64,000 nt of DNA, from NCBI GenBank assembly GCA_963676095.1, contig OY781040.1:3038001-3102000 (forward strand), in the 5' to 3' direction. The notes below the pieces were generated by a model. That model did not search any database, was not told the origin of the DNA, and saw only the letters and a list, made by a program, of their open reading frames with translations. A program made the translations under genes and the position numbers. Source of the DNA: G963676095 sp963676095 (GTDB taxonomy: Bacteria; Bacteroidota; Bacteroidia; Bacteroidales; Prolixibacteraceae). This document shows, one piece after another, positions 16,371-25,873 of this stretch; positions within the stretch are counted from its first letter, which is position 1, and every line of letters begins with the position of its first letter.

Positions 16371-17690
16371 ATGATGGCATTATTGGAAGACCAGTTAAGG
16401 CTTTCTGCTGAAAGAGAAAAGTCTTTGCAGGAGCAACTTGCCCGGCAGTCTGCCCAACTGCGTAAGCAATCGGTACAGATTGAAGAACTGACCGCTTCCA
16501 TCCGTTCCCTGGAAGAAGCCCTTCTTTTAAAGAATGGTCATATACAGGATCTTACAGGAAAAAACCGCGGACTGGGCAAACTGCTGTCCAATAAATCCGA
16601 GAAAATAACTGTCCCGGCAGGTTCAGCGCAGGGAAAGGCCCCCGGGGGAACAGCCGCAGCCAATCTGAAGGAGAGGGGTAACAACAATGCCAAACGCAAA
16701 GAGTTTTTCGATCTGGAGACGATCATCGAGGAGGTTTATCCCGATGATCCGGGTTTTGATAAAGAAAAATCCCGGGTGATCGGTTACGTGGATTCCATTC
16801 TTTATGAGTGTATCCCGGCTAAGTTTATCAAACGGATCTTCCGGCAGTATAACTGCCTGTTGGATGAAAAGATATATTCCGGTAAAGCCCCCAGGGCGCC
16901 ACTGCTCAACTCCAACTATGACGGTTCCTTTATTGCGGGCATGCTGCAACTGCGCTACATTTACTCCATGCCCGTTGAGCGGATCGTTAAATACTTCACG
17001 GAGCATGGATTTGAGATGAACAAATCCACGGCACACGGGCTGATCAAGAAGTCGGCATGGATGATGGACTGTCTGGACAAGGCCTTAAAAAAGGCTATCC
17101 TGGAGGATGATTATCTTTCGATGGACGAAAGTTATTATACTGTCCTGACCAAAGAGAAAAACAGCCAGGGTAAAGGTGTGCGCAAAGGGTATATCTGGGC
17201 TGCTCTGGGTAATACAGTCAAACTGGTCCAGTACTTTTATGAAAACGGTTCCCGTTCAAGGGAGGTATTAACCAATTATATCGGGGAACAATACAAAGGG
17301 GCCATCCAATCAGACGGGCTTGCCAATTATAAAATTTTAGAAACCGGAACTTACCCGGGCGTGATCCGGCTGGGCTGCTTCCAGCACTGCAAACGTAAGT
17401 TCCTGGATATCGAAGGCGATGAAGATGCCAAAGAGATTGTGGACCTGATCAATAGTCTTTACCGGAAAGAGCATGAGATAAAAGAAGACTGGGAACCGGA
17501 TAAAATCCTGAAACACCGGCAGGAATATGCCCCTCCGGTATTGGAAGAACTTAAAGAGAAACTGCTCAGCATACAATCCGACCCGGGGACGCTGCCCAAA
17601 AGTCCGCTCGCTGTGGCTGTCAACTATACATTAGGTGAATATGAAGCCCTGTGCCATTATATCCGGCGGCACGACTATAAACCAGACAAC
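16371..17690 (+). pseudogene. tnpC: IS66 transposase TnpC, N-terminal part
   Basis: Carries the coiled-coil leader (MMALLEDQLRLSAEREKSLQ), a linker and most of the DDE catalytic core (LSMDESYYTVLT with the first Asp, IQSDGLANYK with the second). The frame runs to DYKPDNN at 17690, where RIT-element sequence begins and adds 19 foreign residues before a stop at 17747. An upstream TTG at 16311 is possible, but ATG 16371 fits the family start better. The remainder is at 22633-22891. Confidence 0.85.
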
Positions 17691-17789
17691 AACGCCATTT
17701 ATCCAAACTTTTCAATTATCCCAACTTTCGATTTAACAATTATATAATCAATATATTGCGTATAAAAAGTTGGGATAATATTATTGTTT

Positions 17790-18860
17790 TTATTCGGTTT
17801 CTATTCCGAACATTGCCGCTAATCCCTTGTTCCCGGGTAGTTTCCATTTTTTCTTCATGGACCTGGTTACAGTATCTTCGAGAGTTTCAATTGCAGCCTT
17901 TTTTTGTTCTTCCGTAACATCCTGATATACCATTGTTGATTGCAGACTGGAGTGTCCCATCAATTCCTTAATTTCAACGATATTGATATTGTCTTCTCTC
18001 CAATGACACGCCATGCTGTGACGCCACAAATGACTGTGCAGGTCGAGGGGAACCTCTTCACATTTTTCATGGGCTTTTTTTGCATATAACGTCAACCGCT
18101 TGCTAATGGCAGGTTGTGTCAGTTTTCCCCGTATCCCATGGCATGGAGAATAAAACAGGAAGTCATCCGGTTTTGGATTCGGTTTATGGAACAACTTCAG
18201 ATACCGTTCCAGCCATTCAACAAGTCGCTTCTGAAGATATACCGATCTGATCCTGCCTCCTTTGCCATGAAGTATAACAAAAGGGTCTTTTGCCTGAAGA
18301 TGGATATCAGAAACCTTCAATGAGAGTATTTCGTCAATGCGGGCAGCAACTCCGTAACAGAGCATCATTAGGACAAGGTCTCTCAAGCCTATGCGTGTTA
18401 CCGTGTCAGGAACAGCAAATATGGCCTGAACTGCATCCCTGCTCATTCCGTTTACCTTTCTTTTAGGTTCTCTGAGAGGTCTTATATGCTCGTATGCCCT
18501 GATATAGAGATAACTGTATGTGGGATCTCTGCCCCCGATGTATTCCAACAGGCTTTTTACAGCCGCCATTCTGCTGTTGCAGGTACCGTTGCATACACCG
18601 CGTACCTGCTTCAGCCATATCTGCCATTCATTTAATCTTTCAACAGAAAAACATTCACCGTTCAAATTGAATGGTGTGATTCCTTTATCGGATTCAAGAA
18701 ACCTGACATATAGTGAAAGGGATAGTCTATACGACCGCTCCGTATGGCGGCTGCTTGTCTTCAGTGAAGGGACATGGAGGTTGATCCAGTCATACGTATA
18801 ACGGGCAAGATCCTTTGCTTGCCGGGTTATGCCGCTCTTTGTGTTATTCTTCGTTCTCAT
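17790..18860 (-). CDS. RIT tyrosine recombinase, third gene
   Basis: A 356-residue tyrosine recombinase. The N-terminal SAM-like region (about 25-120) precedes a catalytic domain with the Arg of box I (GVAARIDEILSLKVSD), HLWRHSMACHW for box II (H-x-x-R), GHSSLQSTMVYQD with the third His and the nucleophilic Tyr near residue 316. All key residues are present. Its start overlaps the stop of the second gene by 17 bp, so the trio is translated as one operon from the 22454 end. It should cut and rejoin the element ends with the other two. Confidence 0.85.
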   Translation of the reverse strand: MRTKNNTKSGITRQAKDLARYTYDWINLHVPSLKTSSRHTERSYRLSLSLYVRFLESDKGITPFNLNGECFSVERLNEWQIWLKQVRGVCNGTCNSRMAAVKSLLEYIGGRDPTYSYLYIRAYEHIRPLREPKRKVNGMSRDAVQAIFAVPDTVTRIGLRDLVLMMLCYGVAARIDEILSLKVSDIHLQAKDPFVILHGKGGRIRSVYLQKRLVEWLERYLKLFHKPNPKPDDFLFYSPCHGIRGKLTQPAISKRLTLYAKKAHEKCEEVPLDLHSHLWRHSMACHWREDNINIVEIKELMGHSSLQSTMVYQDVTEEQKKAAIETLEDTVTRSMKKKWKLPGNKGLAAMFGIETE

Positions 18861-19701
18861 AGTCTGGCAATTGAGGTAAGAGATTGTTGAAACTGTTCTC
18901 TGTGTTCCTTTTCAGTTTGTCGGTGAGCATCGGTGTTATATGAAAGTACCCATATGTACTTTGAATACTTTTATGGCCCATACTTCTGGACAGAAAAAGG
19001 AGTTTCCCGCTTAATTCGTATCCATGGTTCTCCCATTTTGTAATATTTGTTACCGCGTAATGGCTGCGGAGATCATATGCACATGCCGCTTCTGTATTCA
19101 GTCTATACCAAACATTTCTGAAGTGATAACCTTCCCATGCGGGAGTACGCGCATTGTCATTCCTATCCGGGAAAAAGTATTCGCGTCCCGGCATCAGTTT
19201 TGACATCGCTTCATTATACTTTTTTAGGATGAACAGCATTGACTGGTGAAGTGCAACACGATGTTGGTCCGCCCCTTTGGATCTTTCAATTTCGACCACT
19301 CCGCTCTTTAGATCTACATTCCGGCATTTCAGCCATCTGGCCTCACAGGTTCTCATTCCCGAACTCAAAAGAAGACGGAAGAATACCGGAAGTTCAAGGC
19401 GGTTCAACATGGCGTGAAGACTTCTTTGTCGTAATGACAACTTCATGAAGTAGCTGTCGCATTCACAAAAAAAGGAATCCAGTTCCTCAGGTGTAAAATA
19501 ATGAGGTAAATATGAACATGGAACATTGGCAGAATCCCTTTTTGATCCCGATTTTGTCCATTTACGTTTGCGGGCATAATCGATGAAGTTCCATATGGCC
19601 GTAGTCCGTACCCTACAGGAATTCCCGTTTTCTGCCGGTCTTGGATTGCACCAGGATGTCATCTCATCGGTGAGGATATCCGCTGCCGGATAGTTGTCCA
19701 T
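18844..19701 (-). pseudogene. RIT tyrosine recombinase, second gene, C-terminal part
   Basis: The catalytic part of the middle recombinase: LLLSSGMRTCEARWLKCRNV (box I Arg), AYDLRSHYAVTNI (box II, with Tyr where the first His usually stands) and MGHKSIQSTYGYFHIT (His and nucleophilic Tyr). The N-terminal piece is at 21148-21270. The two join in frame as ...YFDNYI-MDNYPAAD... once the IS4-like element and one copy of its target repeat are removed. The ATG at 19701 is internal to the original gene. Confidence 0.85.
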
Positions 19702-19716
19702 AATATAATTGTCAAA
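19702..19716. repeat. Target-site duplication of the IS4-like element, left
   Basis: AATATAATTGTCAAA, repeated exactly at 21148-21162 on the other side of the element. One copy belongs to the original recombinase gene (codons FDNYI). Confidence 0.85.
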
Positions 19717-21147
19717 CTGACCATCTCCCGAAAAATGGGTTGAATAAGTTCTGCATCCCAGTCATATCGGGTGTTTAAAGATGTTTAGATATGAGGAAAG
19801 CTGGTTTAAAAAGGTTATTTTTATTGTGCAAACAAAAGCAAATAATCTCTAAAAACCAGCTCATGACAAAAGTATTAACAAAACAGGTACAGAACAAGAT
19901 TAGCCGCTATTTTCTCAAACTTGAGGGTCAATTAACAAAACCGGAAGCCCGATGTATCCGGGAAATGACAACCGGAATACTAAAGACAGGTACAGTATTA
20001 GTGAATAAAATAGCCACTGGCATTGGTGATACAATATCGTTGAGCCAAACAACTAAACGCTTCAGGAACCATTATAACAAGAAAGATTTTTTCATGAAAT
20101 TATTCCGGGGACATATGAACAGTGTGAAAAGCAAAGTCTGCCATGGTGACTATATCCTGTTCGATGGTTCTGATATTCAGAAAAAATATGCCAAAATGAT
20201 GGATGGTCTGGACTATGTGAAAGATGGCGATAAAGGATCAATTGGCCTTGGCTATTGGCTGATGAACGTTGTACACTTTAGCAAAGACAAGGAAATGACC
20301 CCACTTTACAACAAGCTGTACAGCTTTGACAGTGGCGCCAAAAGCGAGAATCTGGAGGTTCTTGAAGCCATCAAAGAGGTGGGCTCGATAATTGACAAAG
20401 ATGTCACAAAGATATTCGACCGTGGCATGGACCGGCCCATTTGCCGGGATTTCATTATTGCCGATGAAGGCCATTTCAACCTGCGTCTGAAGAAAACCAC
20501 CAAGCTGGTCTACAAAGGCGAAGAAATGGCCGTGAACAAGATCAGCCGGAAAGTTCCATTGTTCATGAAACTAACAGCTACAAGGATACAGAAAAGCAAG
20601 AAGCGTCAGTTGGTTTATGAATGCGGCGCCATAAAGGTCCAATATAGAACCAAGGGCAAGACGCATGATCTTTGGCTTGTTGTCACCAAAAGGACTAATG
20701 GCGGCTATTGCTGGCTACTGACACGTTCGCCAAAAGAAAGTATTGTTGAAGTAATCAAAGAAGCATTCACGGCATACGGTTTCAGGTGGAAAATTGAAGA
20801 GTACCACCGGCATATAAAAGAATGCTACAAACTGGAAGACATCCAGATCAAAACCTTCGAAGGGCTACAAAGTATGTTGGCCATACTGACCATAGCCATG
20901 AGCATCATATACTCGTCACTTTCATCTCTGCACACAAGGCTATTGCTTGAAAGTGGTGTAAAAACACTGAACAAAGAAAAGATGTATGAACTATGCAATT
21001 TCATTTACTATAAAATCAGCACCATAATCAAAGTATTGCTGGCAAACATGACCCCAAGAGCTTTCCTCCCTCAATCCGATCCATCTCCAAATGACGGACA
21101 GTTATGCCTTTTATTAAATTTTGAAAACTAAAAACGGGAGATGGCCA
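19717..21147 (+). mobile_element. IS4-like insertion sequence
   Basis: A 1431-bp element with inverted ends TGACCATCTCCCG and CGGGAGATGGCCA and a 15-bp (or 14-bp, depending on where the end base is placed) direct repeat of the target. It carries one transposase gene. Both ends and the target repeats are clean, so it is the most recent event in the nest. Confidence 0.85.
19791..21131 (+). CDS. IS4-like DDE transposase
   Basis: A 446-residue transposase, or 422 residues from the ATG at 19863 (MTKVLTKQVQ), which looks the better start. It has an N-terminal DNA-binding region and an IS4-type catalytic domain: YILFDGSDIQKKYAK with the first Asp, KIFDRGMDRPICRDF with the second, and WKIEEYHRHIKECYKLEDIQ with the catalytic Glu in the position of the YREK block. 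The gene is complete and the ends of its IS intact, so it may be active. Its insertion inactivated the middle RIT recombinase. Confidence 0.85.
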   Translation: MRKAGLKRLFLLCKQKQIISKNQLMTKVLTKQVQNKISRYFLKLEGQLTKPEARCIREMTTGILKTGTVLVNKIATGIGDTISLSQTTKRFRNHYNKKDFFMKLFRGHMNSVKSKVCHGDYILFDGSDIQKKYAKMMDGLDYVKDGDKGSIGLGYWLMNVVHFSKDKEMTPLYNKLYSFDSGAKSENLEVLEAIKEVGSIIDKDVTKIFDRGMDRPICRDFIIADEGHFNLRLKKTTKLVYKGEEMAVNKISRKVPLFMKLTATRIQKSKKRQLVYECGAIKVQYRTKGKTHDLWLVVTKRTNGGYCWLLTRSPKESIVEVIKEAFTAYGFRWKIEEYHRHIKECYKLEDIQIKTFEGLQSMLAILTIAMSIIYSSLSSLHTRLLLESGVKTLNKEKMYELCNFIYYKISTIIKVLLANMTPRAFLPQSDPSPNDGQLCLLLNFEN

Positions 21148-21270
21148 AATATAATTGTCAAAATAGTGCAGGTTCTCGTAATAGGTCTTGCACCATTGTC
21201 CTGCATCCTGCCTGCTTAGAATGAACTCTTCAAAAAGCGGTGCAAGGAATGATTTGAACGGCCTTTTCAT
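21148..21270 (-). pseudogene. RIT tyrosine recombinase, second gene, N-terminal part
   Basis: Forty-one codons from MKRPFKSFLAPLFEEFILS to HYFDNYI, ending at the IS4-like element. The start ATG overlaps the stop of the first recombinase gene (ATGA). See 18844-19701 for the rest. Confidence 0.8.
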
Positions 21271-22454
21271 ATTTCGAACAGTTCGTTGGACACCGGATAT
21301 TCAGCGACGCTTATTGAACATTCACGCAGATGCTCAATATCTGCATCCGCATACGGTTTGATGGATTCGGGTGAGCTATGGCCGGCAATCGAAGAAACAA
21401 CATCACATTCAATTCCATGGCTCAAAAGATAGGTGACAAGGTGGTGGCGAAGCACTCTCAATCCTTTGGTACCCCCATGGGTCCGTACTCCCGCTTTCTC
21501 AAAAAGCTTCCTGACAAGGCCCCCAAGGTTTTTCAGTTCACCATGAGGCCGGCTCTTGGTTACCAAGACATTCTTAACGGCATTTTCAGGCCTTTCCGTT
21601 GTTATGTAATCAAACAGTTCATTCCCTGTTGCTGCATTCATGGGCATTGTCAATGGTTCTCCTGTTTTCGATTGTATAAGGTGTATCCGGTCATATTTCC
21701 AGTCAATATTTTCGGGTTTGAGTTTTGTGATGTCAGTTCCCCTTAGCCCCAAAAAATATAACAGCCATCCGATACTCCGCTCGAGATGTGTCAGTCCCGA
21801 ATCCCTGTTTTCAAGGCATTCCCGTATTTTCATGGATTCCTGGGGGGTCAGATACTGGAAGTTCCTGGTACCGGATTTTATCGCAGGTAATATTTCGAGT
21901 ATTTTTTGTACCGGTTCTCCGTACAGTCGCATTGTCGTTCTTAGAACGGCCTTAATCAAACTGCAATAATCTTTACCCCTGATTTGTCGCTCTCCGTTGA
22001 AAAAGAATGTATAGACCATCCTGTTTTCAACATCATGGAATGTTTCTGCGCCACAATTCTGTAAATGTTTGAAGAAATTCATCGCTGCACGGGCCTCAGT
22101 CCATACGGTCTTTTCCCGCTTTTCACGCAATCCGCCAAATTCAAAATGATAGTCTATTGCTGATTGAAAAACAGTATTCAGCCGGTCGTATAATGGTGGA
22201 GGTGCGAGAAATCCATTTTTGGAACCAACACCTCCTGGGTATATACCTTTCCGGTCAAACTGTTTAACATTTCCAACATAAGTCATTAAAGACTTGTATC
22301 TTCCTTCTTCCGCTTTATAGCCACGTTTCTCAACTTCCAGAAAAAAAAAGTTCCTCATAGGAGGCAATTCCCGGTGATGCACCAACCTCCAAAGCCAATC
22401 TGATACATTTTCTGGTTTGCAGGAGAGCATCTTTCTTATAACCGTTTTTAACAA
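21267..22454 (-). CDS. RIT tyrosine recombinase, first gene
   Basis: A 395-residue tyrosine recombinase and first gene of the trio. The catalytic domain shows WLLYFLGLRGTDITKLKPEN (box I Arg), GLRVLRHHLVTYLLSHG (box II) and AGHSSPESIKPYADADIEHL (third His and nucleophilic Tyr, about residue 370). The N-terminal 200 residues hold the core-binding region. The gene is intact and begins close to the right subterminal repeat (22539-22559), where its promoter is likely. With the second gene broken, the element is probably stuck unless helped from elsewhere. Confidence 0.85.
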   Translation of the reverse strand: MLKTVIRKMLSCKPENVSDWLWRLVHHRELPPMRNFFFLEVEKRGYKAEEGRYKSLMTYVGNVKQFDRKGIYPGGVGSKNGFLAPPPLYDRLNTVFQSAIDYHFEFGGLREKREKTVWTEARAAMNFFKHLQNCGAETFHDVENRMVYTFFFNGERQIRGKDYCSLIKAVLRTTMRLYGEPVQKILEILPAIKSGTRNFQYLTPQESMKIRECLENRDSGLTHLERSIGWLLYFLGLRGTDITKLKPENIDWKYDRIHLIQSKTGEPLTMPMNAATGNELFDYITTERPENAVKNVLVTKSRPHGELKNLGGLVRKLFEKAGVRTHGGTKGLRVLRHHLVTYLLSHGIECDVVSSIAGHSSPESIKPYADADIEHLRECSISVAEYPVSNELFEI

Positions 22455-22632
22455 GGAAGTCCATCAACTTTTGATGGGTCTTCCGAAGATTTGATGTGTC
22501 CATACGATATTGTATTTAATTTACGGCCACAATATACGATAATATTATCCCAACTTTTTACGGATAGTATACTGACTATATGAACGTTAAAGAAAATATT
22601 GGGATAATTGAAAAGTTTGGATAAATGGCGTT

Positions 22633-22891
22633 ATCAAAACTTTTGGATAACGGTTCCGAACGGCTGCAGCGCTACATCTCCCTGAGCCGGAAGAACTCCC
22701 TGTTTTGCGGGAGCCATGCCGGGGCTGAGAGAACGGCGCTGATCTATTCGCTGGCCTGTTCCTGCAGGCTTAACGGGATAAACTCCTTCGAATACTTCGC
22801 TGATGTGCTAAACAGGCTGGCTTATATCAACCCCAATGTGACCGATGAAGTTTACCGGGAGTTGCTGCCCGATCGCTGGACTAAAAAATAA
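22633..22891 (+). pseudogene. tnpC: IS66 transposase TnpC, C-terminal part
   Basis: The frame resumes with GSERLQRYISLSRKNSLFCG, then SHAGAERTALIYSLA, and ends YRELLPDRWTKK. This is the conserved C-terminal block of IS66 transposases, beginning with the ER that follows DNN and supplies the catalytic Glu. The RIT element therefore sits between DNN and ER. Confidence 0.85.
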
Positions 22892-22947
22892 TCCGATAAA
22901 CCGGGAAGAGAAGAAATCTCGACTAAGGGTACCGCGGAGACGCTTAC

Positions 22948-23080
22948 GTAAATTGTAAGTTGTCGTTGCGGATTGCGGGTGATTGTCCGTCCGCAGGACA
23001 CGGAACTGCGAAACGAGAATCCAGCGAACGACACACCACGAACCCCGCAATGCAATTTACAATTTATTAGTGGCTGGCTT
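22948..23080. other. Short intergenic region with inverted words
   Basis: GTAAATTGTAAG with TTGCGGATTGCGGG near its left edge and CCCCGCAATGCAATTTAC near its right edge form an imperfect long inverted repeat. It may be the end of a lost element. No gene. Confidence 0.35.
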
Positions 23081-23386
23081 TTATTCTTGTTGTATTTTAT
23101 ATTTCTCAATTGCAGTCCTATATGTTGCTTCAACGCTGTCTTGAAATCTTGTTTTATTGTTAAGAAAGTCATTGAATTTTCCATAAATATTCTTGTAAAT
23201 AATGTTGTGTGCAGGATTTTGAAGTAGTTCGTCTTTGTATTCGTCCATTTCAAAATCTTCACCTGATGCAGACTTTAGCAAAGCCAACAAATGGTCTTTG
23301 TTAATTTGGTCAAGGTCAGTCCAATTTTCTTTGGAAGCATCTAATCGATAAAAACCTTTGTTGTTTTCAATCTTTAAGTATTTCAT
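23081..23386 (-). CDS. Small partner of the PHP-ATPase, unknown
   Basis: A 101-residue acidic, helical protein from the ATG at 23386 (MKYLKIENNKGFYRL); an ATG at 23419 would add 11 residues. It contains DLDQINKDHLLALLKSASGE and FEMDEYKDELLQNPAHNIIY. Its start lies inside the 3' end of the ATPase gene (overlap about 20 bp), so the two are coupled. No family was recognised. The tight overlap suggests a partner or modulator of the ATPase, but that is inferred from position only. Confidence 0.6.
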   Translation of the reverse strand: MKYLKIENNKGFYRLDASKENWTDLDQINKDHLLALLKSASGEDFEMDEYKDELLQNPAHNIIYKNIYGKFNDFLNNKTRFQDSVEATYRTAIEKYKIQQE

Positions 23387-25385
23387 ATGTTTGAATTTTT
23401 CGTTCTGTATATGCGTCAATTCCTGCTTCTAAACAGTTTAATATTGAGTCGTAGTTTTTTACTTTACTCCCGTCCGAACAAGTTAATTCCTTGTCAGATG
23501 GATAACCGGTAAAAACACGATATACGAATTCTCTGTTCTCTAAACTTTTTTGCGTAATAGCTACATAATTTGGTTTTATTGATGCACCTACCGTATTATT
23601 GTGAGTCACAACAACCACTGGCATCAACTTGGAAATATCTTTGATAAGGGTATTAATTTCATTTTTTAAGAATAAATTGTCAAAGGAGGATTCAGGCTCG
23701 TCTATTAAAAGAATATCGTATTTAGTTGCATCTTTTATTTCGTGTATTAAGTTGAATTCCGAGCGTTCTCCCCCTGAAACTTTAAAACCATCCTTATTTA
23801 AAGTCGTAGATTCAATTTTGACAAAAAACTTATAAAGACTTGCATCTTCTACGCCAATTTCTCTGAGTTTTAACAAATACTCATATGGATTATTGTATTT
23901 GTTAAATGCACTGCTATATACCTTTTTTTCACGCCCAATTCTTTGTAAATCAGACGCACTTTCAATTGGATTAGTTGTCGTTATTATCGAAAATTTACCT
24001 AATTCATCCTTATTAATCTGTCTTGATTTTTTCAATTCAGAAACGATTCCAGTGAATCTCACTACTTTCATTTCGTCAAGAGCGATTTTGTAAAAATCTA
24101 TATTCTCGATAAAGGTATTTGTAGTTTTTATTCTCAGTTCACGTTGAATATCACTAATAATAGCGTTTAGCCACTTCTTTCTTTCGTTCTCAACTTTTGA
24201 AACTATTGCTTTCTGAATTAATTCGTGGAGTAATTTTTTTAGATTTTCGATTGAGATGTATTTTGTAATAATATCTTGATATTCATTGTTTTCAATTAAT
24301 GTTATTACAGATTCAATTACTTTGTCTAAGTTAGATAGGTTATTAATTGGAAAAGAGTCTTCACTGAACAAGTAGCATTTTGAGTACAAATCTTTCTTTT
24401 CACTCTCAGTAGCGAATTTTTTAAGTGAATCAATATAGCTATCAATATCCAGATGGTTTTTTTTGAGGTCTATTTGAACCACATCTTCAATAGCAGATTT
24501 AAATTCGTTTAAGTAATTATTGTGAATGATACTCAACCGTGAATCATTGGTTCTGTTGAAAGTCTCTTCATCATTTTGTAATAATGAGAATTGTCTTATA
24601 TACTTTGCGTTTCCAGATGAAGAGGCAATTTTATTAAGAGTTACTGTTTTGCCAGAAGAACGTCCACCTAGAATAATGTTTAATCCTGTCGACAATATTA
24701 ATCCGTCATTTGTAGCTTGGAAAAAATCATTTCCACTTTCTTTAGTAAGTGATATTTTACTTTTATCCGCTAAACAGGATTTAATTCCCGCTAATGAAAT
24801 ATCCTTTAAATCAACAAATGTCTGTCTTGTCGGAAAATCTATTAAGTCAGTTTTGAAACGCATATCGCTGAATAAAACAGGAATAAGTGCGTTTTCTTCT
24901 TTCAACATCCGTTTAAACTTTGATACACTTGCGGCCTCGCCTGAGGTTATGTGAGAACTTAGGGCTTGAATTACAGATTTCTTGATTTCCGGAGTCTTAT
25001 CATAATGTGGAATTAAAACATATTTATTTAATTCAATAAAAATCGTTTTGAATTGGGTTAATGTCAGAGTGTCTTTGTTTGATTTTATGAGCGCAGAAAC
25101 CTTCTTGCATTTTTCGTCAAAGTTTGAAACTTCAAAATCATCCTTATCTGTTATGAGTAGTAAATGTCCACCTTCCAAATCAATTTCTATTCCGGGGAAT
25201 ACAGGTATTGTCAACGAATTTCGGATTTCATAATACTGCTTTAAATCAAAGACATTATGATTTGTAATAGCTAATGCGTCGATTTTTAGTTTGTCAACAT
25301 ATTCTTTAACTTTTGAAATATCAAAGTCAAACGGATAATCACTAACTGTCGAAACTGTATGTGTGTGAAAGTCTATTTTTTTCAT
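23367..25385 (-). CDS. PHP-domain/ABC-type ATPase fusion (TrlF-like)
   Basis: A 672-residue protein from ATG 25385 (MKKIDFHTHTVS). The N-terminal PHP phosphoesterase domain shows the metal ligands H-x-H (FHTHT), AITNHN, FPGIEID and LIPHYDK. The C-terminal part is an ABC/SMC-like ATPase: GGRSSGKT (Walker A, about residue 240), KVSGGERSEF (signature), DILLIDEPESSFDN (Walker B) and VVVTHNN (H-loop). This layout matches TrlF-type proteins, which combine a PHP-like domain with an RloC/PrrC-like ATPase. A nuclease or phosphatase gated by the ATPase is likely, and a defence role is reasonable by analogy, though unproven. It is followed by an overlapping small gene. Confidence 0.8.
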   Translation of the reverse strand: MKKIDFHTHTVSTVSDYPFDFDISKVKEYVDKLKIDALAITNHNVFDLKQYYEIRNSLTIPVFPGIEIDLEGGHLLLITDKDDFEVSNFDEKCKKVSALIKSNKDTLTLTQFKTIFIELNKYVLIPHYDKTPEIKKSVIQALSSHITSGEAASVSKFKRMLKEENALIPVLFSDMRFKTDLIDFPTRQTFVDLKDISLAGIKSCLADKSKISLTKESGNDFFQATNDGLILSTGLNIILGGRSSGKTVTLNKIASSSGNAKYIRQFSLLQNDEETFNRTNDSRLSIIHNNYLNEFKSAIEDVVQIDLKKNHLDIDSYIDSLKKFATESEKKDLYSKCYLFSEDSFPINNLSNLDKVIESVITLIENNEYQDIITKYISIENLKKLLHELIQKAIVSKVENERKKWLNAIISDIQRELRIKTTNTFIENIDFYKIALDEMKVVRFTGIVSELKKSRQINKDELGKFSIITTTNPIESASDLQRIGREKKVYSSAFNKYNNPYEYLLKLREIGVEDASLYKFFVKIESTTLNKDGFKVSGGERSEFNLIHEIKDATKYDILLIDEPESSFDNLFLKNEINTLIKDISKLMPVVVVTHNNTVGASIKPNYVAITQKSLENREFVYRVFTGYPSDKELTCSDGSKVKNYDSILNCLEAGIDAYTERKIQTYEILKD

Positions 25386-25442
25386 CGTATCGTTGTCTGT
25401 TTCGGTTTTTTTAAGCTTGCCACTAACTTTGTTGTCTGTCAA

Positions 25443-25689
25443 CCAAAGTTATCTTATAAATTGTCTTATTCGCTGTTTTATGTGTAGCTTTTTTCTCTTA
25501 TAAATTGAAATCGTCAATCGGTTTTTTAATTTGCTACCTTATGTGGGATAATGGACGGATATTTCCTTACGTCTGAACATTTTTCGAATCGCGATAGTTA
25601 AGCATAAATTTAGTTTTAGTTATGCGATACAATTTACGTCAAAGTGAAATTAAGTACAATAAAAATCTTGCAAATTTTTCGACTAAGGT
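25443..25689. other. Upstream region of the PHP-ATPase gene
   Basis: AT-rich, no gene. It should contain the promoter for the PHP-ATPase pair; no confident match was found. Confidence 0.3.
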
Positions 25690-25800
25690 TTCCAGGTGAG
25701 CAAAATGGTATTCTCAGCCTGCAAAGCGTAGATCTGGGCGTGCAAATTTGGCTCCGGAAATATGAGCTGGCTATTCTTTGCTAAATCTGCAAGTTAATTT
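25690..25800. repeat. Dispersed repeat R2, copy 1
   Basis: Closely similar to 39970-40085. Shared words include GAGCAAAA, CAGCCTGCAAAGC and CTGGCTATTC. It ends CTTTGCTAAATCTGC, the same 3' end as repeat R1. Confidence 0.6.
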
Positions 25801-25873
25801 TTCCTTGTATATAGAAGTAAATCTGTCCAGGTATATGGCGGAAAAAGTTTTCTCCAATATGGAAACAGTCTTA

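Larger units (their letters stand above)
17691..22632. mobile_element. Recombinase-in-trio (RIT) element
   Basis: Bounded by a perfect 34-bp inverted repeat (17691-17724 and 22599-22632), with a second, subterminal inverted repeat of 21 bp (17764-17784 and 22539-22559). Inside are three overlapping minus-strand tyrosine recombinase genes, the hallmark of RIT elements. It inserted into IS66 tnpC and was itself hit by an IS4-like element. Without that IS it would be about 3.5 kb, the usual size. Confidence 0.9.
15435..22947 (+). mobile_element. IS66-family element, interrupted by a RIT element
   Basis: Terminal inverted repeats GTAAGCGTCTCCG (15435-15447) and CGGAGACGCTTAC (22935-22947) bound tnpA, tnpB and a split tnpC. 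The 8 bases outside the two ends do not match (GTTGCAGG and GTAAATTG), so a later rearrangement removed the usual target duplication. The inner 17691-22632 is a different element. Confidence 0.85.
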
